Assembly (NCBI GenBank): GCA_014872815.1
Contig: WKFK01000011.1
Location: 310,001 to 374,000 of the forward strand
Direction: 5' to 3'
Length of the DNA: 64,000 bases
Source of the DNA: Paracoccaceae bacterium
Lineage (GTDB): Bacteria; Pseudomonadota; Alphaproteobacteria; Rhodobacterales; Rhodobacteraceae
The stretch's first letter is position 1, and each line of letters opens with the position of its first letter. A program made the translations under genes and the position numbers. Shown in pieces: positions 9,894-18,287 of the stretch. The notes below the pieces were generated by a model. That model was not told where the DNA came from and did no database searches. It saw nothing but the letters and a program-made list of their open reading frames with translations.

Positions 9894-10388
9894 CTAGACT
9901 TGTGTGAGTACGCCGTTTGTGGCCCATACCATCTGCGCATCGGTCTCCACTGCACACGGCCGCACCGCGCGCAGACGGGCCAAGGCCTCGCCACTCGCCA
10001 CTCCGGCGTCCAATAACACGCGTAAAAGGACCATCCCAGAACGTCCGCACCCACCTTTGCAATGAATCAGGACCCGCGCGCCAGCGGCCACTTGCAGTGC
10101 AACATCATCACAAAGCCCCGCCCACCGATCAGCCTCCTGATCAGGCGGAACCTGAAAGTCTGCGATGGGCCAATGCCGCCAGTCAATCTTATGATCGGCC
10201 AACTCTTGGTTAAGGTTTTGCGCCCCCGCAGCCTCCAACTCGTGACCCTCAGTCAAAGTCAAAACCAATGTCGCCCCCCAAGCCACTATTGTTTCAACAG
10301 CGCGTGCGAGATCTCCATCGCCGCCCGGGATCGGAGAAATCCCCAAAGCACCATTTCCAAGCTCTAAGGTTGCAATCGCGAATCCCAT
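9894..10388 (-). CDS. Dual-specificity / tyrosine protein phosphatase-like protein
   Basis: This 164-residue cytoplasmic protein carries the cysteine phosphatase P-loop HCKGGCGRSG (CX5R, about residues 107-116), preceded by DHKIDWRHWPIADFQVP, where the aspartate of the general-acid loop would lie. The family removes phosphate from Tyr/Ser/Thr residues or other phosphoesters; the substrate is unknown. It is a single gene ending back to back with the cycY terminator. The start at 10388 is the only good in-frame one. Confidence 0.8.
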   Translation of the reverse strand: MGFAIATLELGNGALGISPIPGGDGDLARAVETIVAWGATLVLTLTEGHELEAAGAQNLNQELADHKIDWRHWPIADFQVPPDQEADRWAGLCDDVALQVAAGARVLIHCKGGCGRSGMVLLRVLLDAGVASGEALARLRAVRPCAVETDAQMVWATNGVLTQV

Positions 10389-10437
10389 TTTTCATCCTTT
10401 GCCTGAGTGTGCCCGCACAGAGAATTACAACCCCTGT

Positions 10438-10452
10438 TGAGTCGTCGACTCA
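10438..10452. promoter_or_regulatory. Perfect palindrome upstream of the small secreted protein gene
   Basis: TGAGTCG and CGACTCA flank a single central T, giving a perfect 15-bp dyad 48 bases before the next start codon. Position suggests an operator; the regulator is unknown. Confidence 0.5.
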
Positions 10453-10499
10453 CTTGAATTTTAATACAATTTGACTCCTCTTTTCAGGAGGACCAACCC

Positions 10500-10778
10500 A
10501 TGAAACTCAAGACAATTTTCCTAACCACAACTTTGATTCTCGTGTCCGCAAGTCTAGCAACGGCTGGTATCGGCAATGGTAAAGGCGTCGATAAAGGCAA
10601 CAAAAATGGCTGGGTCGATTCTGGCGGTGGCTACGAAGGCAAATCCCCCAAAGGCCTCAACGTGAGCGGTGACAATGGCCGTGTCGACAATGGCGGCGGC
10701 AACGGCGGCGAGAACCTCGACGGCAATACCCCTAACAAAAATGGTGAAGACGGCGGCGGTGACGATGATCCAAATTGA
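10500..10778 (+). CDS. Small secreted Gly/Asn/Asp-rich protein
   Basis: This 92-residue protein has a clear Sec signal peptide (MKLKTIFLTTTLILVSASLATA) and a mature part of about 70 residues made mostly of Gly, Asn, Asp and Lys with no hydrophobic core, ending in an acidic tail GGGDDDPN. It is probably disordered or binds ions. The mature region repeats the pattern of short G/N/D blocks such as VDNGGGNGG. A strong CAGGAGGACC site precedes the ATG, and its own terminator follows, so it is a monocistronic gene. The function is not recognised. Confidence 0.75.
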   Translation: MKLKTIFLTTTLILVSASLATAGIGNGKGVDKGNKNGWVDSGGGYEGKSPKGLNVSGDNGRVDNGGGNGGENLDGNTPNKNGEDGGGDDDPN

Positions 10779-10810
10779 TCTGAGCTGAACTGTTCCTGAC
10801 GACAATAGAA

Positions 10811-10836
10811 CGCCCTGCAATTTGCAGGGCGTTTTT
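10811..10836 (+). terminator. Rho-independent terminator of the small secreted protein gene
   Basis: CGCCCTGCAA and TTGCAGGGCG form a 10-bp inverted repeat around one T (a functional stem of about 8 bp), followed by a run of five T. Confidence 0.93.
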
Positions 10837-10905
10837 GCTCATGGAGTTGCTGGACGCAGACCGTTCCAGCGCATAGTTTGCCAAGGACAAACGGCACGAG
10901 GCACC

Positions 10906-12681
10906 ATGACCGACTCTCCAGACACCGCCTATCAGGTTCTCGCACGCAAATACCGCCCGGAAACCTTTGCGGATCTGGTGGGGCAAGACGCCATGGTGCG
11001 CACCCTGAAAAACGCCTTTGAGGCGGACCGCATCGCGCAGGCCTTTGTCATGACCGGCATCCGCGGCACCGGCAAAACCACCACCGCGCGGATCATCGCC
11101 AAAGGCATGAACTGCATCGGCCCGGATGGCGGCTCCGGCCCCACCACCGAGCCTTGCGGTGTCTGTGAGCACTGCACCGCGATCATGGAAGGCCGCCACG
11201 TCGATGTGATGGAGATGGACGCCGCCTCCCGCACCGGTGTGAATGACATCCGCGAAATCATCGATTCCGTGCACTACCGCGCCGCTTCCGCCCGCTACAA
11301 GATCTACATCATCGATGAGGTGCACATGCTCTCCACCAGCGCGTTCAACGCGCTGCTGAAAACGCTGGAAGAGCCACCTGCCCACGTAAAATTCATCTTC
11401 GCCACCACCGAGATTCGTAAAGTCCCGGTGACCGTGCTCTCGCGTTGCCAACGCTTCGATTTGCGTCGCATTGAACCAGAAGACATGATCGGCATGCTCA
11501 GCCGCATCGCCACGTCTGAGGGTGCTGAGATCGCCGACGATGCGCTCGCACTCATCACCCGTGCGGCTGAAGGCTCTGCAAGGGACGCAACTTCACTCCT
11601 AGACCAAGCCATTTCTCACGGGGCTGGCGAAACTACTGCAGACCAGGTCCGCGCCATGCTCGGCTTGGCTGACCGAGGTCGCGTGCTCGACCTGTTTGAC
11701 ATGATCCTGCGCGGCGACGCCGGTAGCGCGCTCAACGAGCTATCTGCACAATACGCCGCCGGGGCCGACCCCATGGCCATCCTGCGCGATCTGGCCGAGA
11801 TCACCCATTGGGTCTCCGTGGTGAAGATCACGCCGGAAGCGGCTGAAGACCCGACTGTCAGCCCGGATGAACGCGCCCGCGGTCAAGCCATGGCAACCGA
11901 CCTGCCGATGCGCGTGCTCACCCGCATGTGGCAGATGCTGCTTAAGGCACTGGACGAAGTGGCCGCCGCACCAAACGCCATGATGGCCGCCGAAATGGCA
12001 ATCATCCGCCTGACCCACGTCGCTGACCTGCCCAGCCCCGAAGAGCTGGTGCGCAAGCTGCAGGACACGCCCCCGCCCCCAACGCCTCCTAACGGCGGCG
12101 GAGGCTATGGCGGTGGCCCCGGCGCTGGCAGCACCAATGCCCAGGGCGGCCCTATGGGCAGCGGCAACGGCCCCATGCATGGCGCGCCAACAGCCCATGC
12201 TGGCGGCAGTACTGTGACAGCGCTGGCCGTACAAAACGACACTGCGCTGGCGAAGTACCCAACCTTCGAACACGTGGTTGAACTGGTGCGCCAACGCCGC
12301 GACGGCGTGCTGCGCGTGCATGTCGAAGAATACGTGCGCCTCGCCAACTATCAGCCGGGTCGCATCGAGTTTGAGCCGGCCCCCGGCGCGCCCAAGGATC
12401 TGGCCCAAAAACTCGGCAGCCAGCTGCAACGCTGGACCGGCACCCGCTGGGCGGTGATTCTGGTGAACGAAGGCGGCGCGCCTTCGATTGCAGAAGTCCG
12501 CGACGCAGCCGAAAACGAAATGCGCGAACAGGCGCTGGGGCATCCACTGGTTCAGGCCGTCATGGAAGCGTTTCCGAAGTCCAAAATTACCGACATCAAG
12601 TCCCGCCGCGAATTGGCCAACGAAGCCCTCGCAGAAGCGCTGCCAGAGGTCGAAGACGAATGGGATCCGTTTGAGGAGTGA
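10906..12681 (+). CDS. dnaX: DNA polymerase III subunits gamma/tau
   Basis: This 591-residue clamp-loader ATPase loads the beta clamp at the replication fork. It has the Walker A motif GIRGTGKTTT (about 50-58), the zinc-binding Cys cluster including CGVCEHC (about 84-90), IIDEVHM Walker B (about 135) and SRCQRF (about 178). A Pro/Gly-rich linker (about residues 385-440) separates the ATPase from the tau C-terminal domain that contacts polymerase. The ATG at 10906 is preferred over the in-frame ATG at 10822, which lies in the preceding terminator. It leads the dnaX-ybaB-recR block, which is conserved across bacteria. Confidence 0.96.
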   Translation: MTDSPDTAYQVLARKYRPETFADLVGQDAMVRTLKNAFEADRIAQAFVMTGIRGTGKTTTARIIAKGMNCIGPDGGSGPTTEPCGVCEHCTAIMEGRHVDVMEMDAASRTGVNDIREIIDSVHYRAASARYKIYIIDEVHMLSTSAFNALLKTLEEPPAHVKFIFATTEIRKVPVTVLSRCQRFDLRRIEPEDMIGMLSRIATSEGAEIADDALALITRAAEGSARDATSLLDQAISHGAGETTADQVRAMLGLADRGRVLDLFDMILRGDAGSALNELSAQYAAGADPMAILRDLAEITHWVSVVKITPEAAEDPTVSPDERARGQAMATDLPMRVLTRMWQMLLKALDEVAAAPNAMMAAEMAIIRLTHVADLPSPEELVRKLQDTPPPPTPPNGGGGYGGGPGAGSTNAQGGPMGSGNGPMHGAPTAHAGGSTVTALAVQNDTALAKYPTFEHVVELVRQRRDGVLRVHVEEYVRLANYQPGRIEFEPAPGAPKDLAQKLGSQLQRWTGTRWAVILVNEGGAPSIAEVRDAAENEMREQALGHPLVQAVMEAFPKSKITDIKSRRELANEALAEALPEVEDEWDPFEE

Positions 12682-12693
12682 GCCGCGTGCGGT

Positions 12694-12714
12694 AAACAGT
12701 CCGGGGGACTGTTT
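12694..12714. repeat. Perfect hairpin after dnaX, REP-like
   Basis: AAACAGTCC and GGACTGTTT flank GGG, giving a perfect 9-bp stem 12 bases after the dnaX stop. There is no T-tract, so it is not a standard terminator; it could be a repeated extragenic palindrome or an mRNA 3' stabiliser. Confidence 0.55.
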
Positions 12715-12836
12715 CAACGACGAACGGGCGGAGCCCTTCCCCTTCAAACACTTAACTCTAATCGGCCAGACACCCTTGTTTACAAGCCACCTGATCCGTA
12801 TCTAGGCGGCAAGCAATCACACTTAGGAGAGACCCA

Positions 12837-13181
12837 ATGCTCAAAGGACTCGGCAATCTCGGCGACATGGCCGGCATGATGAAAAAAGCTCAGGAAATGC
12901 AGACCCGCATGACCGACATGCAGGACGAGCTGCACAACATCATGGTTGTTGGCGAAAGCGGCGCCGGTCTGGTGAAAGCCACCGCCTCTGCCAAAGGTGA
13001 GCTGAAAGCATTGGACATCGATCCGTCGATCTTCAACGGTGACGACAAGGAAGTGGTCGAAGACCTGATCCTCGCGGCCATCAAAGACGCCCAAACCAAA
13101 GCCAGCGACCGCGCTCAGGAAGAGCTTGGCAAAATCACCTCCGAACTGGGTCTGCCAGCGGATATGAAACTGCCGTTCTAA
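12837..13181 (+). CDS. YbaB/EbfC family nucleoid-associated protein
   Basis: This 114-residue DNA-binding protein of the YbaB/EbfC family starts MLKGLGNLGDMAGMMKKAQE and has the family core GAGLVKATASAKGELKALDI. Homologues form dimers with tweezers-like helices that bind the nucleoid. The gene sits between dnaX and recR, its usual place, and has a TTAGGAGAG ribosome site. Confidence 0.95.
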   Translation: MLKGLGNLGDMAGMMKKAQEMQTRMTDMQDELHNIMVVGESGAGLVKATASAKGELKALDIDPSIFNGDDKEVVEDLILAAIKDAQTKASDRAQEELGKITSELGLPADMKLPF

Positions 13182-13247
13182 GGCAGGTGTGTTCCGGGTT
13201 GGTTCTTGCTATAGTCCAACAAATGGCATGCCAGAAAAGGCCCGGAC

Positions 13248-13838
13248 ATGAGCAGTTCCGAAATTGATACATTGATTGAGATGATGGCCAAGCTGCCCGG
13301 GCTTGGCCCCCGCTCTGCCCGGCGCGCGGTGTTGCATCTGATCCGCAAACGCGCGCTTTTGCTCACCCCGCTATCTGACGCGATGCTGCAGGTCGCCGCC
13401 ACCGCACGCGAATGTCTAAACTGCGGCAACGTAGGCACCTCCGACATCTGCGACATTTGCGCATCTGAGAAACGCGCCACGGGTGTGCTCTGCGTGGTCG
13501 AAGACGTCGCTGACCTCTGGGCCATGGAACGCGCCCAAGTGTTTGACGGCCGTTACCACGTGCTGGGCGGCACGCTTTCCGCTCTGGAAGGTGTCGGTCC
13601 CGAAGAGCTTTCCATCCCCCGTCTGATGGACCGCGTGGTCAGTGAGAACATCACCGAGGTCATCCTCGCCCTCAACGCCACCGTGGATGGTCAAACCACA
13701 GCGCACTACATCGCCGACCAACTGGAAGACCAAGTGCGTCTCACTTCGCTGGCCCAAGGCGTGCCGGTTGGCGGCGAGTTGGACTACCTGGACGAAGGCA
13801 CCATCAGCGCTGCCCTCAGCGCCCGAAAAACGCTCTAA
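13248..13838 (+). CDS. recR: Recombination mediator RecR
   Basis: This 196-residue protein works with RecO/RecF to load RecA at single-stranded gaps. It has the helix-hairpin-helix [16 protein letters not shown], a Cys4 zinc finger ([16 protein letters not shown], about 62-77), a Toprim domain ([14 protein letters not shown]) and the C-terminal [20 protein letters not shown]. Length is standard. It lies 66 bases after ybaB and probably shares its transcript. Confidence 0.97.
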   Translation: MSSSEIDTLIEMMAKLPGLGPRSARRAVLHLIRKRALLLTPLSDAMLQVAATARECLNCGNVGTSDICDICASEKRATGVLCVVEDVADLWAMERAQVFDGRYHVLGGTLSALEGVGPEELSIPRLMDRVVSENITEVILALNATVDGQTTAHYIADQLEDQVRLTSLAQGVPVGGELDYLDEGTISAALSARKTL

Positions 13839-13845
13839 TCCCCCG

Positions 13846-13881
13846 ACAAAAGAAAAGGCCGCGCTGACATCAGCACGGCCT
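13846..13881 (-). terminator. Terminator of trcR (minus strand)
   Basis: Arms of 12 bases (13856-13867 and 13870-13881) pair with a single mismatch, and on the minus strand the stem is followed by TTTTCTTTTG. It lies between the convergent recR and trcR genes and may also reduce read-through from recR. Confidence 0.8.
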
Positions 13882-13904
13882 CAATTCGTAGACAATTGCA
13901 GCGC

Positions 13905-14660
13905 TTAGCGCGGCTGCTCGTCCTCATCGCCACCTGGCAGGTTGAAGAAGCTGTCCGCATCCGCGAACTCGTCGTCAGACCGGGTATCGCTGTCGTCTTC
14001 GTCCTCATCCGCCAGCGAGAAGGCTTCGAGACCCTCAATTGCCGAAGGCATCTTCGGCTCGGCTTCCATCTCCAGTGACTGCTCAGTGGACACCAGCTTA
14101 CGACGCTCATCGTCGGTCATTACAACGCCTTCAGCAGCGCGCTTCGCAGCGGCCTTCTGCACAGCAGTGTCGAGCTCGGACTGCTTACACAGACCCAGAG
14201 CCACCGGATCAATGGGCTGAATGTTGGCGATGTTCCAATGGGTGCGCTCACGGATCGCCTGAATGGTTGGCTTGGTGGTGCCCACCAGCTTGCTGATCTG
14301 GCCGTCAGACAGTTCCGGGTGGAACTTCACCAGCCACAGAATCGACGCCGGGCGGTCCTGACGCTTGGACAGTGGGGTGTAACGTGGACCACGGCGCTTC
14401 TCTTCACCGGACGCTGCTGCGTTGAACTTCAACTTCATCTTGTGCAGCGGGTTGTTCTCCGCTGTGTCAATTTCAGACTGAACCAGCTGGTTGTTGGCGA
14501 CCGGGTCAAAGCCCTTTACGCCCGCAGCCACATCGCCATCCGCGATGCCCTGAATTTCCAGCTCGTGCATACCAACAAAATCCGCGATCTGTTTGAAGCT
14601 GATCGTGGTGTTGTCCACCAACCAGACGGCGGTGGCTTTTGGGTGCAGCAGCTTGGCCAT
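13905..14660 (-). CDS. trcR: Cell-cycle transcriptional regulator TrcR family (DUF1013)
   Basis: This 251-residue protein starts MAKLLHPKATAVWLVDNTTI, the opening of the DUF1013/TrcR family found in alphaproteobacteria. The N-terminal 160 residues hold two helix-turn-helix-like repeats (SFKQIADFVGMHELEIQGIA and LSDGQISKLVGTTKPTIQAI), and the C-terminus is highly acidic (DEDEDDSDTRSDDEF). The family is implicated in cell-cycle transcription in alphaproteobacteria. It is monocistronic, with a terminator downstream and a perfect palindrome upstream. The symbol follows the family name rather than experiment here. Confidence 0.85.
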   Translation of the reverse strand: MAKLLHPKATAVWLVDNTTISFKQIADFVGMHELEIQGIADGDVAAGVKGFDPVANNQLVQSEIDTAENNPLHKMKLKFNAAASGEEKRRGPRYTPLSKRQDRPASILWLVKFHPELSDGQISKLVGTTKPTIQAIRERTHWNIANIQPIDPVALGLCKQSELDTAVQKAAAKRAAEGVVMTDDERRKLVSTEQSLEMEAEPKMPSAIEGLEAFSLADEDEDDSDTRSDDEFADADSFFNLPGGDEDEQPR

Positions 14661-14711
14661 ATCTCTACTCCTTACGACGTTTTTCCCCGCTCAAAGATAC
14701 AGAATTCCCGT

Positions 14712-14731
14712 CGTCTGACTTTTGTCAGACG
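14712..14731. promoter_or_regulatory. Perfect palindrome between trcR and the ankyrin gene
   Basis: CGTCTGAC and GTCAGACG flank TTTT, a perfect 8-bp dyad extendable by further G-C and G-U pairs. It lies 51 bases upstream of the trcR start and 82 bases before the divergent ankyrin gene, so it is placed to act as a shared operator. Confidence 0.5.
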
Positions 14732-14813
14732 GCACCGATAGTCTGGTGCGGGTTTCCGTTGTAGGGGAACTTGAGCCCGATATAGTGCGGATGAACAAAA
14801 AAGGAAAGAGTGA

Positions 14814-15641
14814 ATGCGTTTTCGGCAAAGCGCTGCCGCAATGATCGCTGTGTTTGGAATGGCGCATCCCGTCTGGTCAGAGGCTCCACCCGAAGACGCC
14901 AATGACGTGGTTCGAGGGTTGTCAAAAAGCATATACACCGCCGGAGAATTGACCGGTGGCGACCAAGAAGAATGGACTGTGTTGGAGTTGGAATCCGTCC
15001 GCGCGTTAGAGGCCGTCGCGGCGTCCGACAAAAGCGCCTTTTTAAAGACCGACAAACACGGCCGCACACCGTTGATTAACGCTGCCGCAAATGGTCTCTA
15101 CCCGTTGGTGCGCGCGATACTTGATAGCCCTCAAACGCAGCAGGATCTGAACGCCACAGATGACGATGGGCTGACGGCCTATCATCATGCTCTGCTATCC
15201 TTGAATATCCACCTTCAAGTTTGCGCGCCGGATGCAAACAACCCGTTTGCGCTGGTACCGTTCTACGTCTCGATGCCCTACTATTTGGACCGAAACCCAT
15301 ACCCGAAAGTCCTGAAGGCGCTGCAAGATGCAGGCGCGGACACATCTCAGGATGCGGCAAAATCCTATTGGCTTGAAAACTGTCCCAACCAAAGCCCGAG
15401 GCAACGCGAAATGGTCTCGGAAACGACAGACCTTTTTGCGACACTTTCCACAATACAACTGGAACTCGAAACTGCTGCCAAACGACAAAAAGTCGAAGAA
15501 GGAATCGAGATCTTAGAGTTGGTAATGCGGCCCAGTATCGAGGCTGGGAAAGCCACGCAAGACGAACTCGACAGCGCGATCGAAACTCTTTATCGCGAGG
15601 CTGGACTGACACCACCAAGTACTTTGCAGGATAACAAGTAA
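14814..15641 (+). CDS. Secreted ankyrin-repeat protein, function unknown
   Basis: This 275-residue protein has an N-terminal signal peptide (MRFRQSAAAMIAVFGMAHPVWS) and about two recognisable ankyrin repeats (residues about 75-135: DKHGRTPLINAAANGLYPLV and ATDDDGLTAYHHALLS). A C-terminal helical part (about 195-265) may form coiled coil. It would act in the periplasm as a protein-binding scaffold; no partner is shown. It ends one base before the RNase T2 gene, so the two are probably one transcript. Confidence 0.7.
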   Translation: MRFRQSAAAMIAVFGMAHPVWSEAPPEDANDVVRGLSKSIYTAGELTGGDQEEWTVLELESVRALEAVAASDKSAFLKTDKHGRTPLINAAANGLYPLVRAILDSPQTQQDLNATDDDGLTAYHHALLSLNIHLQVCAPDANNPFALVPFYVSMPYYLDRNPYPKVLKALQDAGADTSQDAAKSYWLENCPNQSPRQREMVSETTDLFATLSTIQLELETAAKRQKVEEGIEILELVMRPSIEAGKATQDELDSAIETLYREAGLTPPSTLQDNK

Positions 15642-15642
15642 C

Positions 15643-16290
15643 ATGCTCAAACGCCTTGCCGTAATCGCTGGTCTCTGCGCCCTACCATTTGCCAACGCGG
15701 CAATTGCCGACGGCGATAAAGCCGGTGAGTTTGACTATTACGTGCTGGCGTTGAGCTGGTCGCCGAACTGGTGCGCCATCGAGGGCGACGCCAAAGGCAG
15801 CTCACAGTGTGACGACAGCGAAGACTTCGGCTGGATCATGCACGGCCTCTGGCCACAGTACCACCGCGGCTGGCCGGATCACTGCGTCACAGCTGAGCGC
15901 AACCCACCACGTCACGTAACCAACTCGATGGCTGACATCATGGGCACCTCCGGATTGGCTTGGTACCAGTGGAAGAAGCACGGCACCTGCTCTGGCTTGT
16001 CCGGCGAAGACTACTTCGCCACTGCGCGCAAAGCCTATGAGAGCATCACGCGTCCGGCCGTATTCCGCAAACTCGACAAAACCGTAAAATTGCCCGCCTC
16101 GGTGGTGGAGGACGCCTTCTTGAAAGCGAACCCACAACTTGAGCCGGACATGCTGACCATCACCTGCCGCGACAGCTTCATTCAGGAAGCCCGCGTGTGC
16201 CTCTCCAAAGACCTGGAACCGGTGCCTTGCGGTCGCGATGTGATCAAAGACTGCACGCTTCCCAACGCGCGTTTTGATCCCATCCGTTAA
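15643..16290 (+). CDS. Ribonuclease T2 family protein
   Basis: This 215-residue secreted endoribonuclease cleaves single-stranded RNA through a 2',3'-cyclic intermediate. A signal peptide (MLKRLAVIAGLCALPFANA) precedes the domain. Both catalytic segments are present: CAS-1 IMHGLWPQYH (about 65-74) and CAS-2 WKKHGTCSG (about 109-117), with several Cys for disulfides. It is the periplasmic RNA-scavenging counterpart to the CpdB-like nucleotidase at 4124. It directly follows the ankyrin gene. Confidence 0.92.
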   Translation: MLKRLAVIAGLCALPFANAAIADGDKAGEFDYYVLALSWSPNWCAIEGDAKGSSQCDDSEDFGWIMHGLWPQYHRGWPDHCVTAERNPPRHVTNSMADIMGTSGLAWYQWKKHGTCSGLSGEDYFATARKAYESITRPAVFRKLDKTVKLPASVVEDAFLKANPQLEPDMLTITCRDSFIQEARVCLSKDLEPVPCGRDVIKDCTLPNARFDPIR

Positions 16291-16293
16291 GCC

Positions 16294-16677
16294 TTAGACC
16301 TTATTGATGCGCAGGGCGCCGCTCCGGGCCTCTGCGCATTTCTTGGCGGAAAATTCAGCACTGTCCGCGCTGGTATTCACAGCCTTCACGGTACCCGCGC
16401 TGCGACGCATGTAAAACGGCACAAAGCCTTCTGCGATGCCGGAGCGCGCCATGGCATTCATCTCGCCACAATACACCCGATCCCCATTGCTCAGCGCCAT
16501 GATCTCGAAATTCTGGAACCGCGCTTCGCCCGGCAATTCGGTCTGAACCGCCAGTTGGTTTTTTGCCCAAAACACCTCTCCCGGCTCCAACGGCGCGGAT
16601 TTGGTCGACACTTTGGTGGTGCCGCCCGAGCAGCCTGTCGCCGCCGCGATCACCAGAAAAATTGCCACTTTATGCAT
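16294..16677 (-). CDS. Small lipoprotein, function unknown
   Basis: This 127-residue protein has a lipoprotein signal peptide: MHKVAIFLVIAAATGCSGG with the lipobox around ATGC, so Cys16 would be acylated and the protein anchored in a membrane facing the periplasm. The ATG at 16677 is chosen because it starts the signal peptide; an in-frame extension to 16722 would destroy it. The mature domain (about residues 30-120) is not recognised. It is convergent with the RNase T2 gene. Confidence 0.7.
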   Translation of the reverse strand: MHKVAIFLVIAAATGCSGGTTKVSTKSAPLEPGEVFWAKNQLAVQTELPGEARFQNFEIMALSNGDRVYCGEMNAMARSGIAEGFVPFYMRRSAGTVKAVNTSADSAEFSAKKCAEARSGALRINKV

Positions 16678-16754
16678 ACCTAAACTCCCAGGACGTGCCT
16701 CTGTTGACCCAAGAAACACCACGAGAATGCGGCTGAAAGGCGGCAGAAATGCAG

Positions 16755-16783
16755 AAAACCCGGCCCATTCAGGACCGGGTTTT
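16755..16783 (-). terminator. Terminator of the F0 ATP synthase operon
   Basis: AAAACCCGG and CCGGGTTTT form a perfect 9-bp stem with an 11-base loop, 29 bases after the atpF stop on the minus strand. The T-run is inside the stem (A/T closing pairs), as in many bidirectional terminators. Confidence 0.85.
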
Positions 16784-16811
16784 CTTAAACTTGTTCAGAC
16801 AGTCAGCAGGC

Positions 16812-17375
16812 TTAGTGCAGCTTGGCGTCTACTTCAGAGATACCAGCATCGATCAGCTTGTTGGCTTGCGCCGCTGTCATCTGCTGGGAAATCACGTCAC
16901 GAGCTGCACCGATGGCGACAACAACCGCCTGATCACGTACTTCCTTGACGGCCGCGGCTTCTGCCGAGGCAATCTGATCTTCCGCTGCGGCCAGACGGCG
17001 CGCGATGGAAGCTTCCAGATCGACTTTCGCCTGATCAGCCGCCGCCTGAGCTTCGCTTTTCGCTTGCTCAACGATGCGGGCGGCTTGCTCCTGCACTTCT
17101 TTCTGTTTGCGCTCATAAGACGCCAGAACCGTCTGGGCTTCCTCACGCAAGGCGCGGGCTTCGTCCAGTTCGGATTTGATGTCGTCTGCACGCTTGTCCA
17201 GCAGACCAGCCAGAATGGATGGCACTTTGAAGTACAGCAGGATCGCAACAAACAGGATGAAACCCAATGTCACGATGAAGTCGGTGTTGCGCAGCGAGAA
17301 GAACGGGCCGCTTGCGGCCAGCGCCGGGGTGGCGCTCAGCGCCATGACAGCTGCAACTGTGGTCAGTTTACGCAT
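16812..17375 (-). CDS. atpF: F0F1 ATP synthase subunit b
   Basis: This 187-residue stalk subunit holds F1 against F0. It has an N-terminal signal-like segment (MRKLTTVAAVMALSATPALA), then the membrane helix (about residues 33-52, VTLGFILFVAILLYF) and a long charged helix (about 60-165) that pairs with b'. The signal-like extension is common in alphaproteobacterial b subunits. It is the last gene of atpIBEF'F, 5 bases after the b' gene. Confidence 0.93.
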   Translation of the reverse strand: MRKLTTVAAVMALSATPALAASGPFFSLRNTDFIVTLGFILFVAILLYFKVPSILAGLLDKRADDIKSELDEARALREEAQTVLASYERKQKEVQEQAARIVEQAKSEAQAAADQAKVDLEASIARRLAAAEDQIASAEAAAVKEVRDQAVVVAIGAARDVISQQMTAAQANKLIDAGISEVDAKLH

Positions 17376-17380
17376 GTGTC

Positions 17381-17923
17381 TTAGCCCTTCATCTGCGCAT
17401 CAACGGCTTTCGCCACGTCTGCGTCTTCGGCAGCGCCACCCAGGGCGGTTACCAGTTCAGCAGTGGTCGCGTTGGCCACGTCTTTGATGCTTTCCAGCGC
17501 ACCGGCACGGATCTCGGCAATGGCCTTCTCCGACTCGGCAGCCTTCGCTGCAATTTCTGCGTCCGCCTTTTCGGTGGCCGCGTTCAGATCAGCCTGGATT
17601 TCCGCTTTGGCTGCTGCAACAATGTTTGCTGCTTCAGCTTTGGCGTCGGCGAGGGCTTTGTTGTAAGCCTCTTCCGCTTCCACGGCCTTCGCCTTCAGCT
17701 CTTCAGCTGCGGCGATGTCATTTGTGATGGTCCCCTGACGCTCCGCCAGAACCGCAGCAATGCGCGGCAGCGCGATGCGCGACAGGACGAAGTAGATCAC
17801 AACAAGTGTGACCAGAAGCCAGAAAATCTGGTTACCCCAGCTTGAGAAATCAAGCTGTGGCATGCCCGATGCAGAGGCGGCCTCTGCTGCGTGGCCTGCG
17901 GCGTCAGTCGTTTTGGTCGCCAT
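17381..17923 (-). CDS. F0F1 ATP synthase subunit b'
   Basis: This 180-residue second b-type subunit has a membrane helix at about residues 29-48 ([20 protein letters not shown]) preceded by an Ala/His-rich tail, and a long Ala/Glu/Lys-rich coiled coil (about 60-165). The b/b' heterodimer in place of a b2 homodimer is characteristic of photosynthetic bacteria and alphaproteobacteria. A clean CAGGAGG site precedes the ATG. It is the fourth gene of the F0 operon. Confidence 0.93.
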   Translation of the reverse strand: MATKTTDAAGHAAEAASASGMPQLDFSSWGNQIFWLLVTLVVIYFVLSRIALPRIAAVLAERQGTITNDIAAAEELKAKAVEAEEAYNKALADAKAEAANIVAAAKAEIQADLNAATEKADAEIAAKAAESEKAIAEIRAGALESIKDVANATTAELVTALGGAAEDADVAKAVDAQMKG

Positions 17924-18009
17924 GTCGTCCTCCTGGGAACTTCCGTTGGGTTACGGGCGGGGCGCAAGCAAGTGCGCCCGCACCCGCACGTAAGGATGGT
18001 TCCGTAGGC

Positions 18010-18234
18010 TTAGACGGCGAACATCAGCAGCAGAGCAACCAGGAACGAGAAGATGCCCAGTGCTTCCGCAAACGCGATGCCGATGAAGAGAGTTGCAGTC
18101 TGGGAAGCAGCTGCGGATGGGTTGCGCAGTGCGCCTGCCAGGAAGTTGGCTGCAACGTTACCAACACCCAGTGCTGCGATGCCAGTACCCAAGCCTGCGA
18201 TGCCTGCGCCGATGTGTGCGAGTTGACCTTCCAT
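18010..18234 (-). CDS. atpE: F0F1 ATP synthase subunit c
   Basis: This 74-residue proteolipid forms the rotary c-ring. Two membrane helices flank a polar loop (LRNPSAA), with the proton-binding carboxylate in the second helix ([21 protein letters not shown], Glu near residue 58). The strong GGAGATATACC site fits its need for high expression in the operon. Confidence 0.97.
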   Translation of the reverse strand: MEGQLAHIGAGIAGLGTGIAALGVGNVAANFLAGALRNPSAAASQTATLFIGIAFAEALGIFSFLVALLLMFAV

Positions 18235-18287
18235 TGGTATATCTCCTTACGATTGGAAGTTAATAGGTATGTGTGAGAGTTCAGACC

